A DNA stretch of 64,000 nt from Takashimella koratensis (taxonomy: Eukaryota > Basidiomycota > Tremellomycetes > Trichosporonales > Tetragoniomycetaceae). The notes under the pieces are model-generated. The model ran no database searches and was not told the DNA's origin. It was given only the letters and a program-made list of their open reading frames with translations. A program made the translations under genes and the position numbers. Each line of letters opens with the position of its first letter. Positions within the stretch are counted from its first letter, which is position 1. Below are positions 21,750 to 33,195 of this stretch, piece after piece. The stretch covers positions 394,201 through 458,200 of the forward strand of contig BCKT01000004.1 of assembly GCA_003116875.1 (NCBI GenBank), written 5' to 3'.

Positions 21750-24139
21750 TCACCGCCTGTGGTGCACCCATTGCCCGTTCTTCCTAACCTCGCGCTCCTC
21801 TCCAGCCTGGTGCCTCATCTCGTCGCCTTGGCTCCCCGACTCCGGTTCCAAGTCACCGATCAATGGCGCCTTGGGCGGCCTCGTATCCAGACTACTCCAT
21901 GCAGGCGGCAAGCTCTCGCGCATGTACCTCGGGTTCCCTATCCGGACCCCTGCACCTGCACCCCCGCCCGCACCGGTTCCATTCCCATTCACGCCTGGCC
22001 CACCCTCATCGTCATCATCATCCCGGATCGATTCGCCGTGGACCCCACCCGACTGCTTCAGACCCAACTCGGCCTCCTCGTACTGCATCAGTTCCGCAAC
22101 GAACCCGATATTGGGCGAAATCCCTCTCCGCCTCTCCGCGACATACGCATACGACGTCTTGAGTGTCCATGCGTTCGCATGAATCAAGTACGCCAAGACG
22201 ACAGTGACGGACCGTGACTTGCCCGCTCGACAGTGAACATAGGTCGGGGAAGAATGTAACCGCGCGTCGTCTAAAAAGTTACACGCGTCACGGATCCCCC
22301 GACCAACACCCGACTCTTCGACGGTATCCTTCATTGGGATTCGAAGGTACTTGTCAAACGAGTTGCGCAGGCCGAGTCCTTCGTCGTCGTCGCATTCAAA
22401 CGCGACGTTGAGGATTCGCTTCACCCCGAGTTTCCGAAGGATGTCGACATCGGCTCTGGTAGTAATCTCGGGTCCGAGGAAGAGGAACGACGGTAAGATG
22501 ATGGACACCATGAAAGGGACAGAACCTCGCGCGGTGAGTGCGTCGGGGATACTGGTCACCGCTCCGGGCGAGTCGGGCGTGGGGTACACCCCAGGACTCA
22601 AGGAAAGTCCGTCCGGGCGAGCGGTGCGGTCAGCAGTCCACGGTGTCCGGGGAGGATCATCATTGATCGTCTCGGTGACGTCGCCGAATGATCTCGGCGA
22701 AGGCGGGAGTTTCGACTGCTCGTGACATAATGACTGGAACGTCTGCGTCGTCGCGATAGGCGACCGCGGTTGGCCATAGCTCGGGGGAACGTCCAATGTA
22801 GCGCTTCGTAGTGGTCGGTCAAGGTTGAGGCTTAGCTTTGGCGTTTTACGTGTCGAACTAGTTGGATTGATAGATAATGAAGGGAGATTACGCTTCATGT
22901 GTTCTGGTCGTAGAGAAGGCATGGATGGGTGGTGGTTGAGCGGAGGTGGAATGGGCGGAGCATCGTATGCTGGAGCAGAACGCGGCGGCGACAGGGTGAT
23001 CTTCTGGTTTTGCGTCTGGTCGTTATCCCCCGAGACGAGCTCGTGCCGTATTCCTGGCGACGCCGCCGCAACTTTCCAGCCTCCCCTCAACACCCTCACG
23101 GTACCCTCCTTGATCAAACCCTCCACCATGCTCTTTAACACGCGGGCGATTTCCTCCTCGCCTGTTGTCGAGACAATGACCACGTCCAACCGTTGATCCA
23201 AGTCGACACCGTCCCACGTCCGCCGCCCTGCAGGTGTGCTCACAAATGACGAGAGCTCCTTCCAGCCTCCAGACCACCTGGTCTGCTTTCTCAACCGTTT
23301 CAGGATAAGCGACGGGATAGATACGTGAGCCGACCGAGGGAGATGGGTTTCGAGGAAATCGTCGAGAGGACGCGTATCGATGGCAATGGCTTGCGGGGAG
23401 GAGCGGAGAAGGATGAGCGCGTCACCAACGGGAAGCGTCTCGTGCTCGGGCAACGCTGCGCCAGGTAGTAGTGAAGGCGTGTTGAAACCGCTCGAGGGTG
23501 GGTCCGAGTCCGAACCAGGTAGAGGTGAATGCAAGGGTCGTTCTCGTAGATTTCGTCGCACTGATTGCCTTAATAAGGAGAGGTCCTCCATGTCATTCGA
23601 TAATGTGCTGCCGGCTGGGACGGGTCAGCGTCTGTCCACGGCGGCAAGACCTTACCATCGCTAATGATCGAGACACTCGTCCGTTGCCCCGCATCCTGGT
23701 CAAGCTGTACGCCTTTACCTTTGAGGTCGAGAGGAGTCGGTCGCTTTTTTGGCGTCGTACGCGGTGCAGAGATAGAAGGCGGTGAGATTGGACGGCGATT
23801 CGGTGACCGATCCCTCGAGAGTGATTGAGGCGATGGCATGAATACGTGTCTGGGTGGCGAGCCTCCAGAGGGTGAGGAAGGGGAGGGCGGGTACGATTCG
23901 GGCTCAGGGGACGCGAGAAAGCCTGGGAACATGGTCACTTGGCCTGGACCGAGGCTGGAGGCGGAGCTTGAACCGGAACCGGAGGCAGTGCGGAACGGCG
24001 ATGCGCCCGAGAGCAGCGATGGCTCATCTGACGAGATCCGCAGCGATGGCCGAGAGGTAGCCGAAGTCGACCCCGATGAGCTCGCGACTGGGTCCACGCT
24101 GACGTGGATGGGCGAGTGGTGACCGACCCCAAACGACAT
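21750..24139 (-). CDS. Rhodanese-like plus dual-specificity phosphatase (MAPK phosphatase type)
   Basis: Two exons (24139-23656 and 23614-21750) joined through a 41-base intron give 782 residues. The N-terminal 200 are Ser/Pro-rich. A rhodanese-like fold follows, with AIAIDTRPLDDFLETHLPRS and VRVLRGGW. The usual active-loop cysteine position reads VSTTGEEE, so it is probably noncatalytic, as in MAPK phosphatases, where the domain docks the kinase. The C-terminal dual-specificity domain begins near ILPSFLFLGPE and carries the catalytic loop VHCRAGKSR (HC-x5-R) around residue 615 and the general-acid region IPMKDTVEE. It is likely to dephosphorylate a MAP kinase in the cytosol or nucleus, which is inference from architecture. 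The frame is fixed by the acceptor CGTCCCAG; the next AG gives a shifted, stopped frame. Confidence 0.85.
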
Positions 24140-26073
24140 GACCGTGGATTGTTTATTGTTGTTGCTAGGCTATCCAGCCTTTTTTTATTTATTTTGGTGG
24201 GAGTGTGGGGTGACGGTTGGGTTGGTTTTTGTTCACCCACACTGGCGGGATAGATGCAGCATGCAATGTTGAGACAATGGCGATCGCACTTCCTCCCCCG
24301 TCGTCGTCAAGGATAGTCGGCAGATGGGTGCGATGGTGTTTGCAATGCGGAAACAGAGGTGGGAGGACCGAGGGGTAGGGTTTGATGGGCGTGGGCGACG
24401 CGGGGCGGGGCCAAGGAGAGACCCAAACGCTGACGAGGCGACAAGGTGAAAGGAAGAGACGACCAGTGTCGCGCGGTCGCGGGGGTGGTAGCGCAAAGGT
24501 AGGTCGATGTTGACCTGTGTGATCGAGTTTCAGCGCGCCGGTGAAAAGATGTGTCGGGGTGAAACGAGGAGAGGGCGCGGGTAGGGTCGCGCCGAGGTAG
24601 GTTTGGATAATAGTGAGAAAGAATTTCAAGATGGGATGAATGAATGCGACTGAGCCGCGAGAAGCTGAGAGGATGGGATGGGTGGTAGAGAAAGGAAGAC
24701 GGATTGGGGGCAAGGGAGGATGAGGATGGGAAAGGCAAGGCGAGCGCGAGCCGAGTAGCAAGGAGGCGACGACAGGGAGGGTCAAGGATAGGAGGCGTTT
24801 CGGGCGTGGGCTATGGTGGCGTATTCGCGCGTTTAATGCTGGGTGGGATCCGGCGGAAGCGGCCAGGGTCAGAGCAGGTCGGAGCGAGCGAGCATGACGG
24901 TTAAAGTCTGGTCGGAGATGGGGAGGGGATGGATGGGTGAGGGGGAGGGAGAGGGTGAGGGAGAGATCGAGGAATGAAATGGATAGAATACATCGATGGA
25001 CGGTACAAAGGTCAGGATCTCGACGCGAGGGTTACTCGACGGCCTGGCTGACCGGATCCAAACCTTTACCTTTGAACAAACTGCATCCGAGTAGCGTGCA
25101 TCGCATCCAGCAATCATAACGGCATGCATCCACCCCCGTCGCCAGTACGCATGCACATGGTCCATACCCCGCGACCCACAACGAGCATTGAGTAATCGGA
25201 TGGAATCCTACTCCAAAACCCGAAGCCAGCATTGTCTGGGCGATCTTCAGGACCCAACGCACGAGACGAGGTAAACAAAGGGCAGCAAATATGAGACGCT
25301 GGAGTGGGACGCACTAGGCGGTGCTGTGCGACCGACTCAATGGTCATGGGCTGCCTGCTTCACCCTCTGTTTCAGGTCTCGCCCTGGGGTCCGAGCAGAG
25401 AGGCCGCCCCGCAGCCAGGGAGATGGTCCACGGTCAAATGTCCCGGTGCCCAGTTGAAACCAGGTACGTGTACAGAAGAATTCATCTCTCTTGTCATCAT
25501 CTACCTGGCTCTATCTCACCTCATCGCTTGCCTCCATGTCATTCATTACTCCTCTCTAAACCGTACATTCATCTCGGAAGCGATCGACAATGCCGACCAA
25601 GTTGACGCGCCGATTCACATATATCAGGCAATCATCGGCTGTCCCCATTGCCCACTGAATCTTGTTCCCAGCAAGCCACCTCAACGTCGCATGCAAGATG
25701 CTGCACGGTGCTTCATTAGGAGCTGTTAGCATTTGTCTACCTGCCACCGCCACGGCACAAATCGATGCTTTCATGGACCACTGCCGTGCTCAGCTTCACC
25801 TTGCACCTCCCACCTTCCATGTCACCTTCCATCTCCACCTTCCATCCACTTTCCATCCTAATCTCCTGTCTTCCCCTCACCCTCGTCCTCATCTTTGTTT
25901 CTCTCTTCCTTCATTCTTCTCTTTCTTCTCTTCCCTCTTCTCTTCAATCCTCTCTCCCTCGTCTCACCCCTTCCCTCACCCTCCGTCACTCACTCGTTAC
26001 CTCCTCATCCCTCACTTCCTGACCCTCTTCGAAATCCCTCACTCTACTCACACCTGCAGTCCCACCAGCCTCC
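24140..26073. promoter_or_regulatory. Divergent intergenic region with pyrimidine tract
   Basis: This is 1.9 kb between the phosphatase start (minus) and the unknown gene at 26074 (plus). No gene is supported. The last 300 bases (about 25760-26060) are strongly CT-rich on the plus strand, as is common in basidiomycete core promoters, so I assign that part to the plus-strand gene. Confidence 0.55.
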
Positions 26074-29000
26074 ATGTCGACTCCTAACCGCCACCCCCGT
26101 GCTCCTTTGGGGGACATGACCCCAGCATGGTTTAAAACTCAACAAGACTCACTTTCTTCACCTCCCCCAGCCGAGGCAGCCGCATTTCCCCGGTCCCAGA
26201 GACCTAGACAATACCCTCAGGCCCCCAGAGCGTATCATGAGTGAGTGAACGTCTTCCTGCTTTCCCTCCGTCATAACTCAACCAGTGATGCAGGAGGCCA
26301 ACCCTTGTGACACAAGCTATCGAGATCAACGCTCCTGGTTTCTATAAACGTACTGTCCCGAATAAAGTTACCCACGCGTCCGCTTCCACCGAACGACTGG
26401 CCGCTCTTGAGCACAGTCGTCCAAGCTCTTCACAGCGGTGAGTCGCTTCATTCCATTGTCATGATACGGACGCTAACCTGACGTAGGAATGTCCTGGGGG
26501 ACGTGACCTCTGACCATGCATCTCACCTACCCAAAAGAGGGTAAGTCAACCCTTCGCCTTTCTTTGATCTTGCTGACCACCTTTCAAGACCTGATACGCT
26601 CTGGCGAGACCAGGTCGACTCACAGCCGAGTCGTTTTCATCCATTCGAACTGCACACCCCTACGGCCGGCGGAACACAGCATAAGTCGCCGCTGCCCTCT
26701 CCGTCCGATGTCAGCTCCGGAGCTTGGAGAGCAAACCTGGTCAAGTCTTTATTCCCAGACTCTCCCTACGCGAGTGCTCAAAACCAGCTCCCAAGGAGGA
26801 ACGAGGTACCCATTGCTGGACCGAAAGGAAGGAACCCCTCTGTTCAGCCAGTTGGGACGACGAATGTGTCGGGAGACAGTTCCAAGAATGAAGCACAGGC
26901 TTCTGCATCTGGGTGGGAAACGAAGCGTGCTAGAGATAAATCAGACATGGAGGACGTGGAACGCAAGCGCAGCAAACCCACTCCTTACCAACAGGAACAG
27001 ACGTCGACGCCGCCTGCAAGCCTTCGCGTCCATGACCGTGATTTTTTTAGCAAGGCAAGTGGCGCCATATATCGTCGACCCATCTAACCCTTTCCCATAT
27101 ACAGGTACCTCCAGTCTCTCTCGATCATTCACGCTCTCCGCCTCCTTCCTCTTCCAGTACGTGGCTCAAAGACACGGGCCTGTTCGAACTGGAATCAGAG
27201 TCGACTAGTCCCTTCCCAGCTGCCTACAAGACACCTCGCCAGGCAAGTAACATCCGGCTGACTAGTTGAATGAATACTTTCTGACGTTATCAGCTTCTAG
27301 GCTACTAATGCCGCCACAAGTCGAGAGGCGCCGAACGATACCGCCGCCAAAGCCCGTGCTTTGAAGGAGCGACTGAAAGTGTATGGAGTGGTGAAGCTCC
27401 CAGGTGATACGACCAAGGCGTCCCAAAGCCAGGTAGGTGACATTCTGGCTCTTCTCACTGTATCTCTCACACTGCCCTTGTCCCTAGTCTATCTCGGTTG
27501 CTGCCAAGAAGCAGGGGTACCCAATCGCCGTCGTCGCCGATCACAAATACGTGACCGAGCGAGCCAAACAAGTGGAAATTCCCCCAGACCTTATTTCGCC
27601 TACCAACAAGACACCATCTCCTACGAGCAAGGAGACTGATTCCCACTCTACTTTGGACGTCTGGACGAATCCTTCTCCCCTCGAAGAGACTTCAACGACT
27701 CGCAACTCACCGTAAGTCGGTCAATCAGTCTTGAGTCGCAGCACGTTGCTAATTGAGCATAGTGTTAGACGGCCAGCCGCGGTACCTCATTTTATCTGGG
27801 TAGATGATGAGGGCGATCAATGGTCTGAAGAAGACGAGCTAGACTCGGACTCGAACACGGAGTGGCCAGAGGTCGTCGAGATTGCAAAGCCCTTGAAAGG
27901 AAATGGAAAGAAAGGGAAAGGAAAGGTCGCTGCAGTCGTCGTAAGCACCGTAAGTTATTGTCTTGGCCAGCGGAGTTATTGTCATGGTCTGCGCATGAGA
28001 GCGTATTGATTGCTGACACGGTCTCAGAGTTCGCAGTCACCGAGTCTGGGCGTTAAAAGCACGGAGGCCAAATGGATTATCGCGAAGGACGGACTTGCTG
28101 CGCTTACTCCTAAGCCGGTAAGCACACAGTGGAAGTGAATCGTGATAGCTAGACCCTGACAGGCTGAACAGACTCCCGAGACACCCCAGCAACTGCTGGA
28201 CACTTGGTGTCAAGTCGTCAAGCTCAACCAAGACTCCCTTCCGTCCGTTTCCAACCTGGTCGCTGACCGATTCAAGGGGCCATCTTCGAAAAGACTCGAG
28301 ACCATAGCGCTCCCTTTCGTCTCCGATATCTTCCACCTTCAAGACGGTAGCTCTTTCGATCGCATTCTAGCCGCCATGTGCGACCACCGCGTCTTCTTCG
28401 AGCACGGAGAGGCGTTCCCGCTCGTCTTCGAGAGCAGGATCGTTCCCAGAATCTTGAAGGAGGCGTTTACCAGGGTCGAAGTGATGGTCATCCACGCGCT
28501 GCCGACAAGCGACCGGATTCAGCTTATCAAAGACGTGCTCGACGCTATTAGCAAGAACACCCGGGAACCGAGCAGACACCTCTTCCCCAACATCAAAACG
28601 GTAGTCTTCAAACCTGCCGCATTCTCCTCCGCCGTGTCATTTGCGAAGAAATCGGCGTCTAAAACACAAACGGTATTCGATCAGCTTTGTACAAACCTCG
28701 CCCTGCTTGCATCGCCTCAAGAGATGTGCTTGGAGATCGATGTCGGATCGATCCTCTCAAGCCATGAACGCACTCGGCTCGAGAGGCCAATCGAAGCCGG
28801 GGCTCTCACCGAGCTCCTACACTCGCTGAAAGAACACTGGACGGAATGGACGACAGTCAACATACACGATCTATCGACAAATGCGTCCGTTCTCCCTTTC
28901 CTCGCCGACGGCAAGCACCATCGAACTTACTTGTCGCCCCTTCCAGCCTTCAACTGGCCGGCTGAGCAAGAGATCAAAAAGGTGTGCAAGGATGCCAAGG

Positions 29001-29445
29001 GAGCCGTTCGGACCGAGAGGGTCAAGGAACAGAGGTAACAGAGTCTGGGGTGGAGATTGGGCCAGGTCCATCGCTCTCGCTTCGTCGTCTTCGACGGACA
29101 AGGAGTTGTCGACTTGGGAGATCAATTACCGGTATCTCAATTCGCAGCAACAAGACCTCATTAAACGAGGTCAAAACGAGCTTCGAGGTCGGGTTAAGGC
29201 GGCACAGCCTGATATAGACCTACCGACCAAGCCGGTCACAATTGAGTTGGGGGTTGGAAAGGGGTTGTGGCAGGGGACTGCACTCGAGTGCGTCCGCTTC
29301 GTCACAAGAGATGAGATGTACTGCGTGTGTGCTGGCTGTGGACTTTCGTGGTGAGTTGCCCAAGCCTTGTCGGAGGCATCAGAGACTGATCAAGTGGGAT
29401 CAATCACAGTGAAAGCGACGGAAACGTTATCAACAAGACGAAGTA
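26074..29445 (+). CDS. Large multi-exon protein of unknown function
   Basis: I do not recognise it. The start is MSTPNRHPRAPLGDMTPAWF after a CT tract. About a dozen exons chain in frame. The N-terminal half is disordered and Ser/Pro-rich with basic patches (KKGKGK, EDVERKRSKPT). The middle has ALKERLKVYGVVKLPG and an acidic EGDQWSEEDELDSDSN stretch. From about 28150 it becomes ordered: QQLLDTWCQVVKLNQ, FVSDIFHLQDGSSFDRIL, PRILKEAFTRVEVMVI. The frame stops at 29036-29038, but a coding-like frame continues from 29066 through LSTWEINYRYLNSQQQDLI to a cysteine group YCVCAGC, and an intron there (GTGAGT to CACAG) leads to TAG at 29443-29445. The joint could be a 31-base intron (29035-29065) or a longer one with a weak donor. 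Two introns appear to use GC donors (GCAAGT at 27056 and 27242). Confidence 0.6.
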
Positions 29446-29870
29446 GGAGAAGTTCAGATCATTGCGTATGCTGTACAGCCTGTCTCAGTGTTTACCACCG
29501 TTATTTCTCCGCATTATGCCCACCACCATATCCTGTATCGTCCGCTGTAATAATCCAACATGTCACCATATACTACTCCCACTACTCCAACGCATTATCG
29601 TGTATCCCCCAAAGCATCCCCGAATTCATGCGCCACACTCTGTACTGCTCTATTACAGTATTTAGCCACACATGTACATCTGATATCATATATTTCCCTC
29701 CTTTCATGTAAGGCTCGGAGTGGAGCCTGACCTTTCTTCTTGGACCGAGACTTATTTGCTGATTTTTGGGAGGCCTCGGTCTCTCTTTTACCCATTCGCC
29801 AACCAACAACGAGAAGAGGGGAAAGCCCAGCTACCACTGCCTCTTTTGCTCATCGACCGCTTTCATTTCA
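29446..29870. promoter_or_regulatory. Upstream region of the first cysteine-rich array gene
   Basis: This is 425 bases without a supported gene, AT-richer than average. It should contain the 3' UTR of the preceding gene and the promoter of the next. Confidence 0.5.
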
Positions 29871-31082
29871 ATGAACCGCGAACTCAACTTTACGGAGCGC
29901 ACGCTCAAGCTTGCGAAACTTCTCGACAGTCCCGGTGACGAGGAAGAAGAGGAGGATTTCGAGCCAGACGAGGACGAGAACGGGAACGGGAACCTCAACC
30001 GCGAGGTCATCGACGTCGTCCCGCCGATGGACCAGCGGGACCAAGAGGTGATCGTGGTTTCAAGTGACGACGAGGAGAAAAATGGCAATCCGAGAGAAAT
30101 CAACCTGATCTCTGACGACGAGAGCGACGACGAGGGCGACGGCGAGGACAACGCCCTGCTTCGAACGGACAGCCCGCCCGCGATCCGACCCGGCGGCAAC
30201 AACAACGACAACAACGGCAACCCCCAGGGCGACCCCCGGATGGCCAACCGCACGGTGATTACAATCGAAGACGATACTGACGACGAACTTGGCGACGACC
30301 ACGATGCTTCCCAAACTTCGGACAACAACGAGCTCTGGTATCAAACCAGACATGCCATTTTGTCTTCTCAACTTTCACAAGCCGAACTGGACGACTACTA
30401 TTCCCGCTGCAACAAGTTCTACTCCGAGCTCTCGGAAGACGAACAACGGTTCCTTCACAGCCAGAACATGAGAGTTCAGATCACCAGACTACGACACTGC
30501 TCCTTCCACCCAAACTGTCTCTTTGTTGCGGGCGACAAGTTTGCCCTTTCTGACGAGGGCATGGTCGCTTGTGAAAGCTGCTATGAAAAGCTTCTTAATA
30601 CCTGCAGCATCCGTCGTGAGACCCCACGGGACCCAAGCTCGCCCGAATACTTTTGGGGAAAAGACGGGACCAAAGTACCCGGCTCCAGAATCCCCTGGAA
30701 GGTGGAGGAGGAGCCCAGACTGAAGTTCGATGAATTCGCGTCCGATGCTTTCATGTGTCCGGAAGAAAAGATGTGGCGAAGGATCGTCGACGATCAGCTT
30801 GTCGACAAACCACAGACGAGCATCATCACGATTCTACGATCGACGGTACCGAGCTTGTTCCCCATCGTATGCATGACGCCTGAATGTGTACAGACATTCA
30901 AGAATACGTGGACAGCGTTGATGGGGGAGCCAGGGTCAGTGGAACAGGTGGGGTTGGACCGGGGAGGGTGGGAGGCAATGGGCCAGCAGGTGTGGGATGA
31001 CGGGGCATCGGGGTCGGGGTCGGGAGCGGGGTCGTCTGGTCAGATGGTGTCGAACGAGGGGGCTTCAGGTTCAGGGGCTTAG
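29871..31082 (+). CDS. Cysteine-rich array protein 1, with acidic N-terminal extension
   Basis: A single exon encodes 403 residues from MNRELNFTERTLKLAK; a methionine 35 codons upstream is not preferred because the sequence before MNRE looks like leader. Residues 20-180 are acidic and Asn/Gly-rich (DEEEEEDFEPDEDENGNGN, VVSSDDEE, INLISDDESDDE). The C-terminal half carries the family pattern: HCSFHPNC, then ACESCYEKL, a segment around FWGKDGTKVPGSRIPWK, then IVCMTPECVQTF. The paired cysteines and histidine suggest metal binding. The IVVSSDDEE and INLISDDE stretches resemble SUMO-interacting motifs (hydrophobic core next to acid), which is inference. It is the first of four same-strand paralogues, and only this copy has the long acidic extension. 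Function unknown. Confidence 0.65.
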   Translation: MNRELNFTERTLKLAKLLDSPGDEEEEEDFEPDEDENGNGNLNREVIDVVPPMDQRDQEVIVVSSDDEEKNGNPREINLISDDESDDEGDGEDNALLRTDSPPAIRPGGNNNDNNGNPQGDPRMANRTVITIEDDTDDELGDDHDASQTSDNNELWYQTRHAILSSQLSQAELDDYYSRCNKFYSELSEDEQRFLHSQNMRVQITRLRHCSFHPNCLFVAGDKFALSDEGMVACESCYEKLLNTCSIRRETPRDPSSPEYFWGKDGTKVPGSRIPWKVEEEPRLKFDEFASDAFMCPEEKMWRRIVDDQLVDKPQTSIITILRSTVPSLFPIVCMTPECVQTFKNTWTALMGEPGSVEQVGLDRGGWEAMGQQVWDDGASGSGSGAGSSGQMVSNEGASGSGA

Positions 31083-31656
31083 TCAGGAGGTGTCCTAGCG
31101 ACCGATTACAGGGACAGTATCGGGGTTGAATGAGCAACCTGCCTCATGGCATCCGTTTCACAGCTGGAGATACAAGTACAAGGACAAGAAGAAGAAGGAG
31201 AAGTAAGAAGCAGAATGTTTGGCAAGATACCGTCCTCAACCTTGTTTACAGTACCTTTGTACATGTGTGCTTCTTACTTTTGGGGCGGATTTTATATTCT
31301 AGTCTCATACTACACAAACTGAGGCCGTGTTGGAGCGATTACGCAGGCTAGAATACCTCTCTTTCGATGCGATGTGTGGCAGAGAGCACAGCAGCGTCAC
31401 GACAGGCTGTTGTCTCTGATGACGTGCTCATAGGGTGCAAGTCATATGAACTTTTATTCTCGTCCTGCATTGTCCTTTATAACTCCACTCTCCCTCTTTT
31501 GTCCATACAAGGCATTTGTTGTGCAAGAATTAGTGAGCGTGAGCACGGTATGCCGCTACCCGCTCCTCCGCTGTCCACACAACGAGAGTCAAGTTCTGTA
31601 TTCTGCGACTACCTCACATCTTACACCGCCCTTCACTCCATCGACCCACGCCTCGC
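31083..31656. other. Intergenic spacer in the cysteine-rich array
   Basis: 574 bases between array genes 1 and 2. No chain of exons is supported. It presumably holds a 3' UTR and the promoter of gene 2. Confidence 0.5.
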
Positions 31657-32217
31657 ATGTCTTCGCTCATTACGAACCAAACCCCCTCTGTCCAGCAGTC
31701 TCAACCAGACAGGGCGGCCCTGCGCGCGCTCCTCCTCGCGAGTGGTTGGAAAGACAAAACCCTCGACCAGATTTCGTGCTCTCTACATCCCCCAGACCAA
31801 CCAATGAAGTACTTTTCAAGCAACGAATCTGCCCGAAGGTGCCCCGACAAGTACGCCAAGTCCCAGATCCTAGCGTGTTATGACTGCTACGAAAACATCC
31901 TCAGGACGAAGAAGGAACTGGAGCTCATGGGAAGATGGAAAGTACAAACGGTTTTTTTGACCGAAAATGGTACCGAGATCTGGTTGCGCTCGTTCCAGTG
32001 TGGCGATCAAACAATTCTTGTCCCGAATCACTTTGATGCTTGTTCTTGCGGGATAACCATGGAGGATCTCTACAATGGAGCAACCGACGGCAAGTACTCT
32101 TTCCTCTACCATCCGAGTGAACAATCGATCTTGTGCCAAAACGAATTGTGTTGGTCCGACTGTGTGACCGACGAAGCGACGGAAGCCATGACTTCGCATA
32201 CAGACCTCCACACTTGA
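31657..32217 (+). CDS. Cysteine-rich array protein 2
   Basis: A single exon encodes 186 residues. The family layout is clear: SGWKDKTLDQISCSLH (glycine-tryptophan, then C-x2-H), ACYDCYENIL (C-x2-C-Y-E), FLTENGTEIWLRSF, ACSCGITMEDLYNG (C-x-C) and SILCQNELCWSDC. The protein is polar without signal peptide or membrane helix. It contains a dozen cysteines, too many and too regularly placed for a chance frame. Compared with array protein 4 the order and spacing of all blocks agree, with about 30 percent identity judged by eye. Function unknown; a zinc-binding interaction or nucleic-acid domain is one guess. Confidence 0.7.
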   Translation: MSSLITNQTPSVQQSQPDRAALRALLLASGWKDKTLDQISCSLHPPDQPMKYFSSNESARRCPDKYAKSQILACYDCYENILRTKKELELMGRWKVQTVFLTENGTEIWLRSFQCGDQTILVPNHFDACSCGITMEDLYNGATDGKYSFLYHPSEQSILCQNELCWSDCVTDEATEAMTSHTDLHT

Positions 32218-32640
32218 AGCGGTACAGCGCCCGAGACGACGCCGACAACAAATGGCGCCATTGCCAGGGTGATCGACAGCTCATGGGGACGATATGCAAG
32301 CGAAGCTACGAACATCTTGCGAACGGCGTGACAAGCGATATGAGCAGCTGTATACTTTTGCGAGGAGAGACTGGGGGTGGAGAGCAAAACGGATCTGGAT
32401 GCTCTGGAGTGGAGGTGCCGGAGACCGATGGACCGCTATGAATACTGTACTACACCTTGCAAGGATCAGGCCGCCGCGTCTCTCGAGCCTGACAAGTGTT
32501 TAAAGACGGTGCTGTCCAAGCGGTGTCGGAGCTTTCTTACTTCCATTCACAGGTCGTTCTGCTACCGGAAGACCGGGTTGGCCGATCTGCGGCGAGGCTG
32601 TCCGTCCTTTGACAAAGACTGTGTGTAGGAGTCGAGAGAA
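32218..32640 (+). pseudogene. Decayed copy of the cysteine-rich family
   Basis: Downstream of gene 2 the sequence still encodes family-like pieces but in changing frames. GTICKRSYEHLANGV (32285-32332) resembles the C-x2-C-Y-E block with one cysteine lost. A later frame, 32377-32628, reads a cysteine-rich stretch containing RCRRPMDRYEYCTTPC. No single frame spans the region. I read it as a degenerate paralogue; an alternative is an unrecognised 3' extension of gene 2. Confidence 0.4.
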
Positions 32641-32779
32641 AGGGAGGCTATGCGAGCCAACCGCAACCGGTCGGAGCCTCTTGCATCTTTTCTCTGCCTG
32701 AGCTGAAAGTGCTGGGCTTTTATAATGTGGTGAACGACGGATCTTTTCCTTCAGCACATAACATTGTACTAGTCGACTT

Positions 32780-32980
32780 CAATCAACTACAGCGTACGAA
32801 ACGCCTGGAGCTCAGAACGACAGCATACCAGCAGACTTGACCACTACTCAGGATACGTTGAATCAACAGGTCTCCGCAGTGATTACGGACAAGACCGTGA
32901 TCGGTCATCTCTTCCATAACGGTTGGAAACCCGCGACGTTCTTTACTCAACTTTGTGACAAACACTTCATCAACTTTTGA
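32780..32980 (+). pseudogene. Truncated copy of the cysteine-rich family
   Basis: The frame ending at TGA 32978-32980 contains LNQQVSAVITDKTV, then HNGWKPATFF and CDKH. Over about 40 residues it aligns without gaps to LENRIRAAFPDTSM, HQKGWQPASFF and CSRHDK of array protein 3. The stop falls right after the C-x2-H block, so the remaining cysteine blocks are missing. It lies just before gene 3, as expected from tandem duplication and decay. Confidence 0.6.
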
Positions 32981-33195
32981 ACTCCGATTTATCCACCTCT
33001 CGGCGCGCTCACTGCCCATTTCCCCTCGCCCCCTCGAGTTATCCCCCCTATCTCCTCAACTACTGCCATTCCTCCTATCCCACTTTACCTCAACACCATT
33101 TCTCATCGACTCCTCGTCGGCGGTTTCCACCAACCGAATTTCTCAACCCCCCAACACCCACACACATCCGATACAAGCAACCGTCACCATCCAAC

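Noticed and set aside
24189..24785. 198-codon minus-strand frame ahead of the phosphatase
   Set aside because: Pro/Ser/Leu/His-rich frame in promoter-like DNA with several other open frames alongside; probably noncoding.
31367..31807. 146-codon frame overlapping the start of array gene 2
   Set aside because: Different frame from the cysteine-pattern protein and without its conserved blocks.
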